Of a stretch of DNA of 64,000 nucleotides, positions 10,601 to 21,455 are shown in pieces (the stretch's first letter is position 1; every line of letters starts with the position of its first letter). The stretch spans positions 75,430,926 through 75,494,925 of the forward strand of contig OX104117.1 of the NCBI GenBank assembly GCA_944474755.1, in the 5' to 3' direction. Source of the DNA: Limnoperna fortunei. Taxonomy: Eukaryota; Mollusca; Bivalvia; Mytilida; Modiolidae. Position numbers and translations under genes: made by a program. A model generated the notes under the pieces. It was given only the letters and a program-made list of their open reading frames with translations. It was not told the DNA's origin and searched no databases.

Positions 10601-12926
10601 TATGATTGAACGAATCGCATCATTAGACAAAGAAAAATGTCTAAAAACTCTCTTCAATGTATCAGCGATTATGAACCAAAGGAAAATCTTGCAAACTGCA
10701 ATGAAAGGGGCATTTTCAACTCGTGCTATGTCCTGTATTATGTTTTTGTTGAAAAAAGGTATAAAGTTAGATGACATTACGTTACATGCCGAGTTGAATA
10801 AAGCAGTTTATAGTGACGATGTAGAAATGATGACGTGCTTGCTGAAGTTTCACAATGTCAAAGTCACATCATCACTTTTAATGTCAGCTGTGAAACGAGG
10901 TAATTGTTAATGTTACGACACTAACGGTTTGCCAAAGGAAAATCTGTTGTCTGTAAGCCGCTACCACACTACGGTGACCCTAGCTTTATGTCAGTTCCTT
11001 TACAAAATTGGGATCATAAATCCGTATTTCCTGTTCAAAAGAGATTTATCAGATTTTTAAATAAATATCGAGCCTTTTTGCTGATCCTGGGGATCTGATC
11101 CTTGCATATTCAGATGTATGGCATTAAAATATATCCTTTATTTAAAATTGGCGCAAGATTTATAAGAAAACACTTAGACACATATACGATGTGTATGTAA
11201 CAAGAGGTCATGGCAAATGCCGTGTATAATAAACATGATAGAAGTAGCATGAGATGTGCATATGACAAAACGATAAAATTGTAATAGAAAAGAAAAAACA
11301 ATAAATGAAAATTATTGATTGAAACATGTATATAAACACATTAGTTCAAAGAAGAACAGACACTTGTCTTTTCAAAATTGACAGTTTGTTGTATACTTCA
11401 GTGTTAGAAAGCGACAGAATGCTTTTTACTTTATATTAGCTTGGATTGTTAGTGTAGTATTGTGGGGTATATTTATTTCATAGTTCAACAAACTGTCCAA
11501 AAACATCTAATCTGATTTTTTGATGTTTTATTTAGTTATATAATTCTTGTACAATACAAGCTTTGAACGGTTATTTTCGCAATATGTTGTCATTTAAGCC
11601 ACCAGTAGTATGTAATTACATGTACTATCTTATTATTTGTGTTGCTTACTCCTACCGCAGGTCGGGGGTTTTCTCCGGGTACTCCGGCTTCCTGTCCCAA
11701 CAAAACTGGATGTAGCCAAAAATTGCTGAAAGTGGCTTTAAACACGAATTGGTCACCAGATTTTATTTACATGACAATATTGTAATAATGATATAGTCAG
11801 TCATTATTTAACTTAAAAAATATTCACATACTGAATGTTCTAGAAAATGTCTAGTTGTTTAGACCTTATTGAGTTGGATTGTATCGCGAGAACATGGAAT
11901 CTCGGCAAAATAAAGGCGAAATATGGATCAACATAAACTTATTTCTTGTTCTTAATTTTACTTGCAGATAATGTTGAGATGGTAAAGATTTTGTTACAGT
12001 ATATTCCAGTCCTGCGCAGTGGTTCGAAAGATTACAGAGTCGTCTCGGCCTGTTTGGGGGAGGCTGTTTTGAATAACTCAAAACCAATAGTAGAACTTCT
12101 TATCAGGAAAAATTGTGATGTCAATATATGTTTAAAAAATTCAAGTGTGCTTAAATGGGCAACCATTTTTCAATTTCAAGACCTGAAGCAAATTCTCATT
12201 AAATCGGGTGCAAGATCTTTTAAGGAAAATGAATCGATAGCTGTTTCTGTCTTCAACTCGGTCCTGAATATAAACCAAAAAAACGATCATTTGATTCGTC
12301 GATTGCTGGAGATTGGCTACGATGTTAATGATGCAAGTGATGGTACGCCACCTTTTTACACTACAATGAATTTACGTCGCTATGATGTCATGCATGCGTT
12401 ACTTCTAAATGGCGCTGATCCATATTTGCAACAAGAAACGTGGAAATATTTTCTGATAAGACAACAGACAGCTGACAATTGGCGGTTGATGGTGCATGTG
12501 TTTGTCAGCACAAATACTAATTTAAGCTGTGATATCAAGATAACGCTCCTAGAATATATCTGCACAAGTGATACAAGTTCTTTGTTAAAAACAGCGGACA
12601 TGGTGCGACTGATCTTGCTTAGTGCACATACAATTACAGAAAAAGATATCAGAATTTTGAAAGACCATTGTAGAATGTTTCAGTGTGATATTTTGGATTC
12701 CGAACTTCGTGAACATTTGTATGTACCAAAGTCTTTATCAATCATTTGCCGAAATTCAATTAGACGAAAATTTGGACAAAACCTTCATAAATTTATAGAA
12801 ATGTCTAAAAATAATCTTCCACCGAAATTCGTTAAGTTACTCCAGTGTACTGATGTATTGGCAATGTTTTTCACGGACTGTGAGAGAAAGAAATTCACAA
12901 ATTCCTTCGAGATTGTTTCTTCTTAA
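4695..12926 (+). CDS. Ankyrin-repeat and SOCS-box (ASB-like) protein, four exons
   Basis: Proposed exons are 4695-4734, 8657-8791, 10060-10899 and 11968-12926. All introns are phase 1 with GT/AG ends, giving 657 aa. Exon 1 encodes MGNSYSVDKKKKE, a classic N-myristoylation start (MGxxxS) followed by a basic patch, so membrane anchoring is likely. Exon 3 and the start of exon 4 carry degenerate ankyrin helices (for example DNVEMVKILLQ, SKPIVELLIRKNCDVN, YDVMHALLLNGADP). Near residues 590-635 SLSIICRNSIRRKFG fits the BC-box consensus (SLxxxCxxxI), followed by a LPPKF stretch, as in SOCS boxes that bind Elongin B/C and Cullin-5. The inferred role is substrate adaptor of a cullin-RING ubiquitin ligase. 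An alternative first exon, ATGG at 7178-7181 followed by GTGAGT, is also phase-compatible. A poly(A) signal AATAAA lies at 13325. Introns are full of SINE fragments. Exons 3-4 are secure; exon 1 is inferred. Confidence 0.72.
5216..5465 (+). repeat. Decayed SINE tail followed by a second retroelement 3' tail
   Basis: At 5216-5330 the block TCCTGTCCTAATAAAAACTT and following text is a degenerate copy of the SINE 3' region (compare 50400-50480). At about 5395-5465 TCGTCCTGAACATAACTGAA through AACATTCAATCAATCAAC matches the tail seen at 21400-21455 and in reverse at 29615-29690. It lies inside intron 1 of the ASB-like gene. Confidence 0.6.
6701..6790 (-). repeat. SINE head fragment
   Basis: GTCGAGTACACCCTGCCCAC through AACCGAGGCC is the reverse complement of the tRNA-like head of the SINE, heavily mutated. 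The rest of this intron (5466-7775) shows no gene beyond the possible alternative first exon at 7178-7181. Confidence 0.6.
7776..7905 (+). repeat. SINE 3' fragment
   Basis: GACAAGAATACCAGTCTTCC, CCGGCTTCCGCC and CTGAAAGTGGCGTAAATCAC with a CAAACAAA tail match the SINE body and tail. Intron 1 of the ASB-like gene. Confidence 0.65.
8920..9055 (+). repeat. SINE head with tRNA-like A and B boxes (truncated)
   Basis: Starts GGGGCCTCGGTGGCCGAGTG (A-box region, resembling Leu/Ser tRNAs) and continues to GCGGGTTCGAGTCTCA (B box), then AATCTTAATTGACAAGGATT. The usual 3' body is replaced after about 9040 by unrelated sequence. It lies in intron 2 of the ASB-like gene, 130 bp after exon 2. Confidence 0.75.
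11648..11745 (+). repeat. SINE 3' fragment in intron 3 of the ASB-like gene
   Basis: CTCCTACCGCAGGTCGGGGG, CCGGGTACTCCGGCTTCCTG and AATTGCTGAAAGTGGC match the SINE body and tail. Apart from this the 1.07-kb intron shows no other feature. Confidence 0.75.
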
Positions 12927-15900
12927 AGTTAAAATAAGTCTATTGACGCACAAAGATCGTTCGAAATGTTTAAAAATTGTGTATTTATTTGGCAAATGAT
13001 TTGAAAAATGCAACATATCAGGGAAGAATACTTATTTAGTGCCCTCACTTTGATCTTTGACGGTCATTATTTTTTCAGCATTCTTTTTGCTACAATATGA
13101 ACCTGTAAATCAAGTTGGTTATACTAGTCTCAGGTTTCAAATATATCTTGTGGGGGAACAATATATACATATTTTTATAATTACTGGTGTATTATCATTA
13201 TTATCTTTTTTTATTATTTCTGAAGAGATTTCACCAGAAATATTACGGATTTTACTGATGTTACATTTTCAGAGGATTTTACATTTTTTATTTTCGATGT
13301 TCCTATTTATTAACGTTATTGTTAAATAAAAACGATATTTATGAAAAAGTTGTTAGTGATTAAACTAAAACATTGTGTTTTTCCAATATAAAGACACCTT
13401 GACTGAAACTAACCGCGTGACTATTAATGATGATAATTGAAATCCGTGGTAAGGGTTCATGTTACTGTCTTTGCAATACAATATTATCAACACAGGTCGT
13501 GGACATGTCAGTTTGTTAAATGAAATCATGTGCGACATTTTTCATACATCGAAATGTAAAGGACACGTGGTATATTTCTAATTGTTGTGGTTGATGGTAA
13601 TAAGATCACGCCACAGCGCCATAAAAATTGTCTTTGCTGAGTTATTTCGTATTCCCAGTTTCAAAATACAAATACAAATATCTTTATTTTTATGATCGCA
13701 GGTCCCATCGGAGTACGTTAATCACACAGTTACATTTTTTTCATATAAATCAAAGCCAGCAAACAGGAAAAACATCAATTGCAGAGAGTCAGCCTTTACA
13801 ATATTAATGTATAAAGAAAGATAACTCGTAACTACAGTAGTACATTATTTAAGTGAAAATTAAATAACTAATAATAATAATAATAATAATAATTATTATT
13901 ATTATTATTATTATTATTATTGTACTAATAAATATAACATTATTTGTATATTCCGAATAAGATTTTTCTGCTTATCTACTGCACACTTTCAGAAATACAC
14001 AAAGAATTAACAACAGTAGTTTCCTCATTAGGCATAATCCATATATAAAGTTGTTCATATTATGTTTCATATAATAAAATAATTCCTTTTCCCTTGTTAT
14101 CATGGTAATGAAGCAAATTTTCATTCTAAGCAAAACATTTTTACTCCAAAAGGGTTTATGGGGTTGCAGCCCAATTTTTATCAAATCATCGATCAAAATC
14201 ATCTGTTTCCTTTGAGAAAATCTGACAAATTTCATTTGGAAAAATTCTTACACTTAATGCCTGACAAAACATCAATATTTATTTATGAAAATGTAGTTGC
14301 TAAGAGAAAATATTTGTAAATTTTCTAGCTGTCATCCATCTCTATTTCACACAATTATGTTGACAAGGAAGCAGCCATTTTAATTCAGTAGAGAGAGAGA
14401 GCTTAGGCAAGGAGTCTAATGGTCTTATAAGACAGGCAGGGAGTTTTACCGCAGTGACTGTAACAACTACGACTTATCTTTCTTTTCTATAAACATGACA
14501 CTTTCTTCTGATACTTCAAAAATTTTTGCATTGCATTAATCATAGATGCCAGTAAACTGCAACGGGGCATAAAACTATATTAAGAAATTACATAGGTTCG
14601 ACATTCGAAACTTGGGTAAGAAATCGTGTCTTGCTACCTAAAATTTTCCAACTTGTTCATTATTCTTTTTATAAAATTCTTTAAGTTTCTTGTACTTCTC
14701 TAATATTTATTCTCTATAACAGGACTCTTATTATGTATTTTTTATTGGGCTGTAAACTTAGCTTTCGTGGATAATCCTAGGTGTGAACAGCAAATTTTTG
14801 ACAACCCCGAACAAAAAAAGTAAAAATATGCGGGTCTTTTCTTCAATAGAGAATGCACGTGTTAATTATAGTTGATCCTTATAAATAAATAAATTTCATT
14901 ATTTAAATGTAGCACACATTTATGTAGAACCAAAAATGTTTCGAAATTGAATTATGGACAAAAATCAATTGGGCTTGGTTGTGTCTTATACTTAATACAG
15001 TATACTCGATTTTTGGCTCAAGTTTAAATGATATATGCACTCTCATACACCACAGATTTTTTCATGCGCTCTCATGTATAAAATTTACTTTGTTACATTG
15101 ACGATAGCAGATAAAAAAAATTCACTGCTTAATTTGTGTTTGAATTACTCACACCGTCAGTTTCAATTACAATACTGAGAAGAACGAGAATTTGTAAAAA
15201 TTGTCATTATTTTTTTCGTTTGTCGTTTGAAGAAAATGATGACAAAGGGTTTCACAATAAAGCTAATGGAAATACACTAAAAATTTATTGGCCACAGAAT
15301 CACATTGCATCTTGGCAACACAATATAATAATACAATAAATATATAATAATCCCTTATCTCGTCGTGTGTAAATTCCACATTTTTATACCTGCGTACCTG
15401 GAAATCTCGATCACAATTTTATTTTAGCACATGAGCGCGATTACCAGCAATGTCAATATTTTGTCAAATTTCCCTTCGTTTATATTACATCTCGGATACA
15501 TGATGGAATTGTTTCATACAAGTCCTAAACACACATGACCTAAATGTTTTCCCATACTCGGCTGATTTCAGTCAGAAATCATGTACATGTTTGTGGCAAA
15601 GGACTGCAACCTTCTTTGTATATAAAGCGATGTTTTCACATACATTCAGATTAAGGGACTGTGCTGGCCATGTGCATTTTATTTGTTTTTTCTGTTTTAG
15701 TTTTCAGAAATCCGAGCCCACCGCACGGGTTCGTTGTCATTATAAGAAATATTCGTTATTGGCAAAATATCTAGCAGTTACTGTCCACAGTGTTGGAAGA
15801 AAACAAATACAATGTACGAGACCCATCTTTTCGGAATACACCCTGCAGTAAATATTTCGATCGTTGCTGGTGGAAGGCATTTTTAATTTTTACATTCTTT

Positions 15901-15992
15901 AAAATTCACGCCATCATCATTTGTATTATGTAAGTATAAATGAGGAACACTTTAATAAATTACTCACTAGTAAAAAATGTTTACTTAGATTG
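12927..15992. other. Intergenic, no gene seen; microsatellite and LINE-tail-like piece
   Basis: The poly(A) signal of the ASB-like gene is at 13325. At 13665-13760 ACAAATACAAATATCTTTAT followed by a 3'-UTR-like stretch resembles the reverse-strand 3' tail of the LINE at 46.1 kb. At 13869-13921 a run of (TAA)n switches into (TTA)n and can fold on itself. An AG run lies at 14390. The short open frames here have no recognisable content. Confidence 0.45.
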
Positions 15993-18900
15993 TTATAGAA
16001 AATCATATGTCGCTTCAGTGTTCGAACGTTTAGTGTTTGATACACGTGTTGAGTCGTAGTTATCAACAGTGTTTGTCCCCAATGCATGGTCATACACATT
16101 GTCAGATTCAAATTTTCGCAAGTCACTATTTGTGTGATCATACAGATCTATGTCTGATATACGACTGTAGTTAGTAACGTTGTTATCTTCTAGTTCTTCT
16201 CTGGTTTTTATGTTACAGTGGTTTGCTGTAGCATAGTCATTGTCATTATTGAAAATCTCTTCCCTTGATTGCCTTTTCACTGCGTCATGCACATCAACGA
16301 AAGCGGTTTCTGCGTTGCGATCTAGACCAATTTCATATTGATTGTACGTCATATTAGAAGCACCTGACCTCGTTATTTTGAAAGCACCCGGTCGTTGTGG
16401 TATTGTACCGTTATCAGGATCTTTAGACTTCTGTTTAATTTTTCTGAAATTATTCAGAATGTTTTTCAAAATCATGTCCACAGATAGGTTGATCACAAAT
16501 GTTTCTCTGACAATAAATATATGGTCTATTCTTATATATACGACAATTAAGGAACAGGTTAAACTGATGTAATGAGTATTTATACGACTTAATGCAACGT
16601 GTGTTTGATTCGTGATGAAGGTGTGGGTTAATAAACCATAAGAATTACCAGCACTAAAATGTAACTGGTGCATTAAATAAACTAACTAATGTTTATTGAG
16701 TAACACATTCTTAGTGCTAAAAGTAACTATTCGTCCGTGGAAAGGTAGCGGAAATATCATCGTTGGTAAATTGTTGTAATATTATACCAAAGCCATCAGA
16801 GCAACAACAACAATATAGGATAAACAATAGTGATGTTCAACTTACTTCCAGGCATTAATTGTTTTATTAAACCGGACATCTACAAACTAAATAACTTCAT
16901 TAGAAATGAGAGACTGTTAATGAAAATAGACCAGACGGTAGTACACTATCGGTTAAAATGGTAATTTTAGAATGCAAAAAGGTGCATTGACGGACAGACA
17001 TTGAACATGAACATTTGTTGACGGGAACAACAGTTTTCCCTCGCAAAAAACATCACATTTATCTCACACTTATATAATAAACAAACAAACAAAAATATTT
17101 ACCTTCGGACAAATAAAAAGATGCCAAGACAAATCAAAATAACACCAGTAACAGCTCCTCCTGCGATTGCCCCAACTACAAACAAAATATCAAACATAAT
17201 AATCACGAATTATAAAAAATGTATTATTACATGTACCGATGTGCCAATTAAGACTTTAGTTCTCAATGGTTTTGTTAATATTTAACAACGTTTTAGTCAA
17301 CAATTACATGTTTAATTTGAGTCGGTATAATGTTTCTAGCTAACAACTACATGTGTAATAGTTGTTTATAGGTTTATATTTCAGTGTGTAAAGGTACCAA
17401 TTGAAATGTATATTCTGAATTTTCTACAAATTATTCAATATTATATCTATTAGCAAAGCACTCTAATTAAATTTCATCTTGGAATAATAAAATGGTAGAG
17501 ATCGTCTAACGGGATTGTGATCTGCAAGCTGCAGTAGTCAATGCATCAATTACACTAAGTATTAAGCGACACAGTTTATCTTGAGTCACTTAAAATGTAC
17601 TTTTACTGCTATAACAACAATTATACTATTTATAAAATATGGTTTATACCATGTCAACTGTACTGCAGTCTTGCACTCTTTTGCAATGATGTAAAATGGA
17701 TCATTAAATATCTTTCAAATGGATATATATGTCATGGCTTTAAATGGGTATTAACAAAGAATCAATGTGCTAAAATTATATGTTACCATCATCGGTCATT
17801 TTATTTTGCCTCTGTATTTTGCCTTCAAGTTCTGGCGCCGACAGTGTAATATTTGGCGTAAAAGAAACACTTTTAAAAGTTACGTTATCAGCATTTTCCG
17901 GCGAGGTTTCGTTTGGAGTGGTAAATCCTGTGGAAAAAAGACCCATAAGTAGTGTTTACATATTTCATGTGACTTTTTAAAAGATTTGCTTTGCTGTGTT
18001 CAAGGTTGGACTTGAACCTAACTAAGTGTCAAGAAAATGAGTTCTCCTGCTCACGTAAGAGGGTTTTACAATGGATTTCACGTAGAAAAAATAAGCCACA
18101 TTGGAGCGTCATTATCTTTATGCACATACTTGAAATAAGTGAAAAAAGTAAAGCGCTATGTTCCGATGATCACTAAATATGTTCTTTTTCTGATTTAGAT
18201 CTATGTAGTCGTTTTAGATTTAATTGTTAAATCGATGTACAACCCCTAACCCTAATTTTTCACCAATATAGATTGCAAAGCATAACATTTTTCTGACGCG
18301 GTACATTTAGGAGATTATGACCAATGAGTCTTATTAATTATGTCTTTAATATAGTCTGTAATGAAAGACCATTATTAAACATTAGACCCCATTATAAAAA
18401 ATACACAGCAAAATATTTGCTTGTTTCATCGTTTTGTATGACGAAATGTGTGTCTATAACTTCTAGGTTAACAAGTTACTTGATGTTTCCTTTACTAGTA
18501 GACAAACCAATATAAGGGATGCATTTGACCTAGAGAGCCATAGTCTGCTTTACCTGCAGAAATAAGTGATGTTTTCTGTTCACGCACAGTGTGATATGTT
18601 GTCGAGTATGGTGTCACTGCGTCACCAATTGTACGCAGTATAACTGTAGATTTATTCCAATAATTTGTTTTAGACACATAAAGTTTGGCTGCTGTGTATT
18701 TCCTTGTACTGAGATTTGACTGAAAAACTATAATAGTCAAAAGTTTGAAGATACAATAGTTATTGAATGTATTAAAAATTGATAAAATAAAAGGATGCTC
18801 GTTCACTGTATTGTTAGAAATTGCATTAAGGTTGTCCTATGTTTTTTTTCTTATATATTAAATGAATTTTAGCTTGCAGGTAACAATTGTTGTCTGTGAA

Positions 18901-20295
18901 GTCATGACAAAAAAGATCAAACGAAATTAGTTTTGTAAAGACATGCGGTTGATCTTTCAAAAACCAATCATAAAAATATTAGAACATCTCGTTATCTTAT
19001 TGATTAATTAATTATCGAGGAGACAACGGTATTTATTTTCTCGTGAAAATAAATTCAGTTATTAATAATTGTATACACAACTCGTTATCTTTTTTTAGAC
19101 AAGACAGATAGTATATAATTTTTTACTTCAAAGTACCGATAATGAACGGGTAACCGAATTTACTTGTATTGCGTACTGAAATGTCCAATTAGTTAGGCAC
19201 CTTTTGACTGAAAATGTCAATATGCGGACCGCTAATTGTAAGTTTGTTGTGAGAAGCGGCATCGCTTAAAGCTTTATATTCTTTAAAAAAATGTATCTGC
19301 TAAGAGAATTTGTCATAGAGAGTACTCAGTACCAACTTGAATTGACAAAGATTGTCAGTTCTGCGGGGTTTTCACCAGGTACCCGGGCTTCCTGTCCACT
19401 AAAAACTAAAAGCCATGATATAGCTGAAATAGCATTAACTGAAGTTGTTGTTGATGCTTTCTGTCTGTTCACATTGAAATGTTTCGTGGAATATTTTGTC
19501 AGTGCTTGACTCTTTGTATTTGTATGTAGAACTGTTTTATTCCAAAAATCCGTTTGAGATACATTCTTTGTTGTTACTGTGTACTTTGAAGTAAGATTTG
19601 TCTGAAAAGCTTTTAAAATTATAGTTATATAAAACTAAGGCTGTTGAAAATACAATATTTAAGCCTAACACCTTTTTTGTCTTTAGTTTAATCCCTTTAA
19701 TTGGATAGATTAAAAAGGATACTGTTTTGAAACCTAAACAAATCGGAAATACGGTCACCTAGTATGCATTCATAAATGTATTACACTCGATAAGTGGTCC
19801 CATGCCAAGGTACAGCTGCAGTTATTCTGTATCCTCTGACTGATAATAAATATAAAAAAATTTAAATTTTTCCCACATAGAAATAGGACGCGACCAATAA
19901 CGGATCAGGTTTAAACAAGAAATATGTATGAAAAACAAGAAATATGTATGAAAAATAATGACGAAAAAGTTTCAAAAATTATAAATCGGTTTTAATGAAG
20001 GTGTAATGCGAATTCGTACACGATAAGTAGATACATGTAACAACCATTATTTAAGAGTCAAAAACGTTTCTAGTTTTACCTTTACACTGGAAAAATACTT
20101 TAATATACTCGAGACCTCCTTTACAGTATTGGAGGTCACACATGGATAAACTGTTACAACGGTGTGCTAAATCTCCTGTAATGTTGACCGCACCTTCGGT
20201 TGGGTCATGTTTTATATCCCCGTATATAATCCTATCAAACCACGCACTGCTTACGTCTATGCCCATTGAACCACAATTTATTATTTTCTTTTTTC
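15993..20295 (-). CDS. Type I membrane receptor-like protein, SUEL-like lectin exon (partial gene)
   Basis: Exons read on the minus strand: 20080-20295 (phase 1-1), 19440-19601 (duplicated exon A), 18554-18719 (exon B), 17787-17927 (1-1), 17103-17175 (TM) and 15993-16443 (tail, stop at 15993). The first encodes NCGSMGIDVSSAWFDRIIYG, then HRCNSLSMCDLQYC and FQCKG, which fits a SUEL/rhamnose-binding-lectin-like module (moderate certainty). Exons A and B share NL(T/S)xxKYT and a (F/Y)WNK motif. The stalk has N-glycosylation sites NET, NVT and NIT. The TM helix is AIAGGAVTGVILICLGIFLF followed by VRRK. The ~150-aa cytoplasmic tail has repeated Tyr motifs (DLYDHT, NVYDHA, DNYDST, ATYDFL), suggesting signalling or endocytosis. 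Phases match at TM-tail, stalk-TM and B-stalk. Exons A and B could start 8 bp further upstream in phase 1. The signal-peptide exon was not found. Confidence 0.6.
19336..19436 (+). repeat. SINE 3' fragment abutting duplicated exon A
   Basis: CTTGAATTGACAAAGATTGT, GGTACCCGGGCTTCCTGTCC and AGCCATGATATAGCTGAAAT are SINE body and tail. The copy ends a few bases from the 3' end of exon A of the minus-strand receptor gene, where that exon's splice donor should lie. Confidence 0.7.
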
Positions 20296-21019
20296 CTGTT
20301 ATAGAAGCTAGATATCCATCTCCTGCAATTCAGACTTTATATATAGCACAAAAACATTTTCAATAAATTTTACACTTCAGATGCAATATTTTAAAACAAG
20401 TTGTCATTTTTTTAAGCTATACGCTATAAATAGACACCATTTGTTTCCTTTTTTTTGTTTATAAATAAGTTATCTTCACATTAACCTTATGACACTTTCA
20501 GACGTTAATTATAACATTAAAGCAAGCAGAATTTCACCTATATGCTGGAGGAAAAAGGTTAACCAAAAATTAATCGTGCAAAAATTTGAGTGACAGGAGA
20601 AATCAACTGCCACGAGAAAACTAATAGCTGCAAAAGAAAACTGTAAATTATTGTTGAACTTGAAATTAAAGACAGCAAGGATGTCTGCCTCATACATTGA
20701 CCGCATTTAGAAAGTGACATTAAAGGTCAGTTGAGAATCAAAAATTACGACTAAATTTTATTTTAACTATCCTTTTGTGAAAATTTCAGTTTGTGTGCTA
20801 CAACATCTCAGCAGCACATCGGAAATGATCATGTACTTGAGAGCCTGTATTTTCTATCACGATTTCCTCGATAGATGGTGTCTGCTGATAGAAAAGCTGA
20901 TTAACCAGGGATTCACAGTGGCAAGATTATTTTAAAATATTCAAGGTCGATATAATGACTTAGTTGACCGTTACGAAATATCTGTATTACTAATAAACAT
21001 TTATGTGTTCCATTTGTCG
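20296..21019. other. No gene identified
   Basis: Region upstream of the receptor gene's first recognised exon. A 65-codon minus-strand open frame (20509-20706) has no recognised content and no clear splice context. Missing 5' exons of the receptor gene could lie here or further upstream. Confidence 0.3.
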
Positions 21020-21455
21020 GAACCACGTCAGAGACTCTGCTGGGAGGCTTAGGTTCCGATTGCTTGACGCACAGAGGTGCCTAGCCCGTCCGTCCCAGGT
21101 CGATCGATAAGATAGTAGGCCCTCTCGTTTGAGGGTTATCATATTATAATAAAACTAATAAGGCCTGACTGTAGACATTGGGTAACGTGTTTGAAGAGTG
21201 CCACGCTCTTTGTACAATAAAAACCCTTTTTGTGGATTTACACTCATTGTAGCTGGTACAAAGGGCTGAATTGTGTTCGCGCTTGCCATACTCCATACGT
21301 TTCTAGTAGCATTCACCATACGTTTCTAGTAGCATTCAAATGTTTTGATTTTAGTCCATCTATACCGATTTGATTTGTATGTTAACCTGTTCTAGTCATT
21401 GAATATAGCAAAAAACTGCTCGCTGGACATAAAGCAAACGTCCAATCAATCAATC
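21020..21455 (+). repeat. Dispersed ~450-bp retroelement copy with AATC tail
   Basis: This copy matches the reverse-strand block at 29615-30030 and, less well, 62395-62720. Shared landmarks are the GGGTAACGTGTTTGAAGAGT and GCCACGCTCTTTGTA stretch, the GTAGCTGGTACAAAGG stretch, and the 3' end GAATATAGC...CTGCTCGCTGGAC...CAATCAATCAATC. A 24-bp direct duplication (CACCATACGTTTCTAGTAGC plus four bases) sits at about 21285-21335. Confidence 0.65.

Noticed and set aside
10448..10777. 109-codon minus-strand frame
   Set aside because: Antisense to exon 3 of the ASB-like gene.
13057..13329. 90-codon hydrophobic plus-strand frame
   Set aside because: It lies in the AT-rich 3' region of the ASB-like gene; hydrophobicity follows from T-rich DNA.
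20509..20706. Possible signal-peptide exon for the receptor gene
   Set aside because: The frame has a hydrophobic stretch but no convincing donor in phase 1 and sits mid-frame; evidence is too thin.
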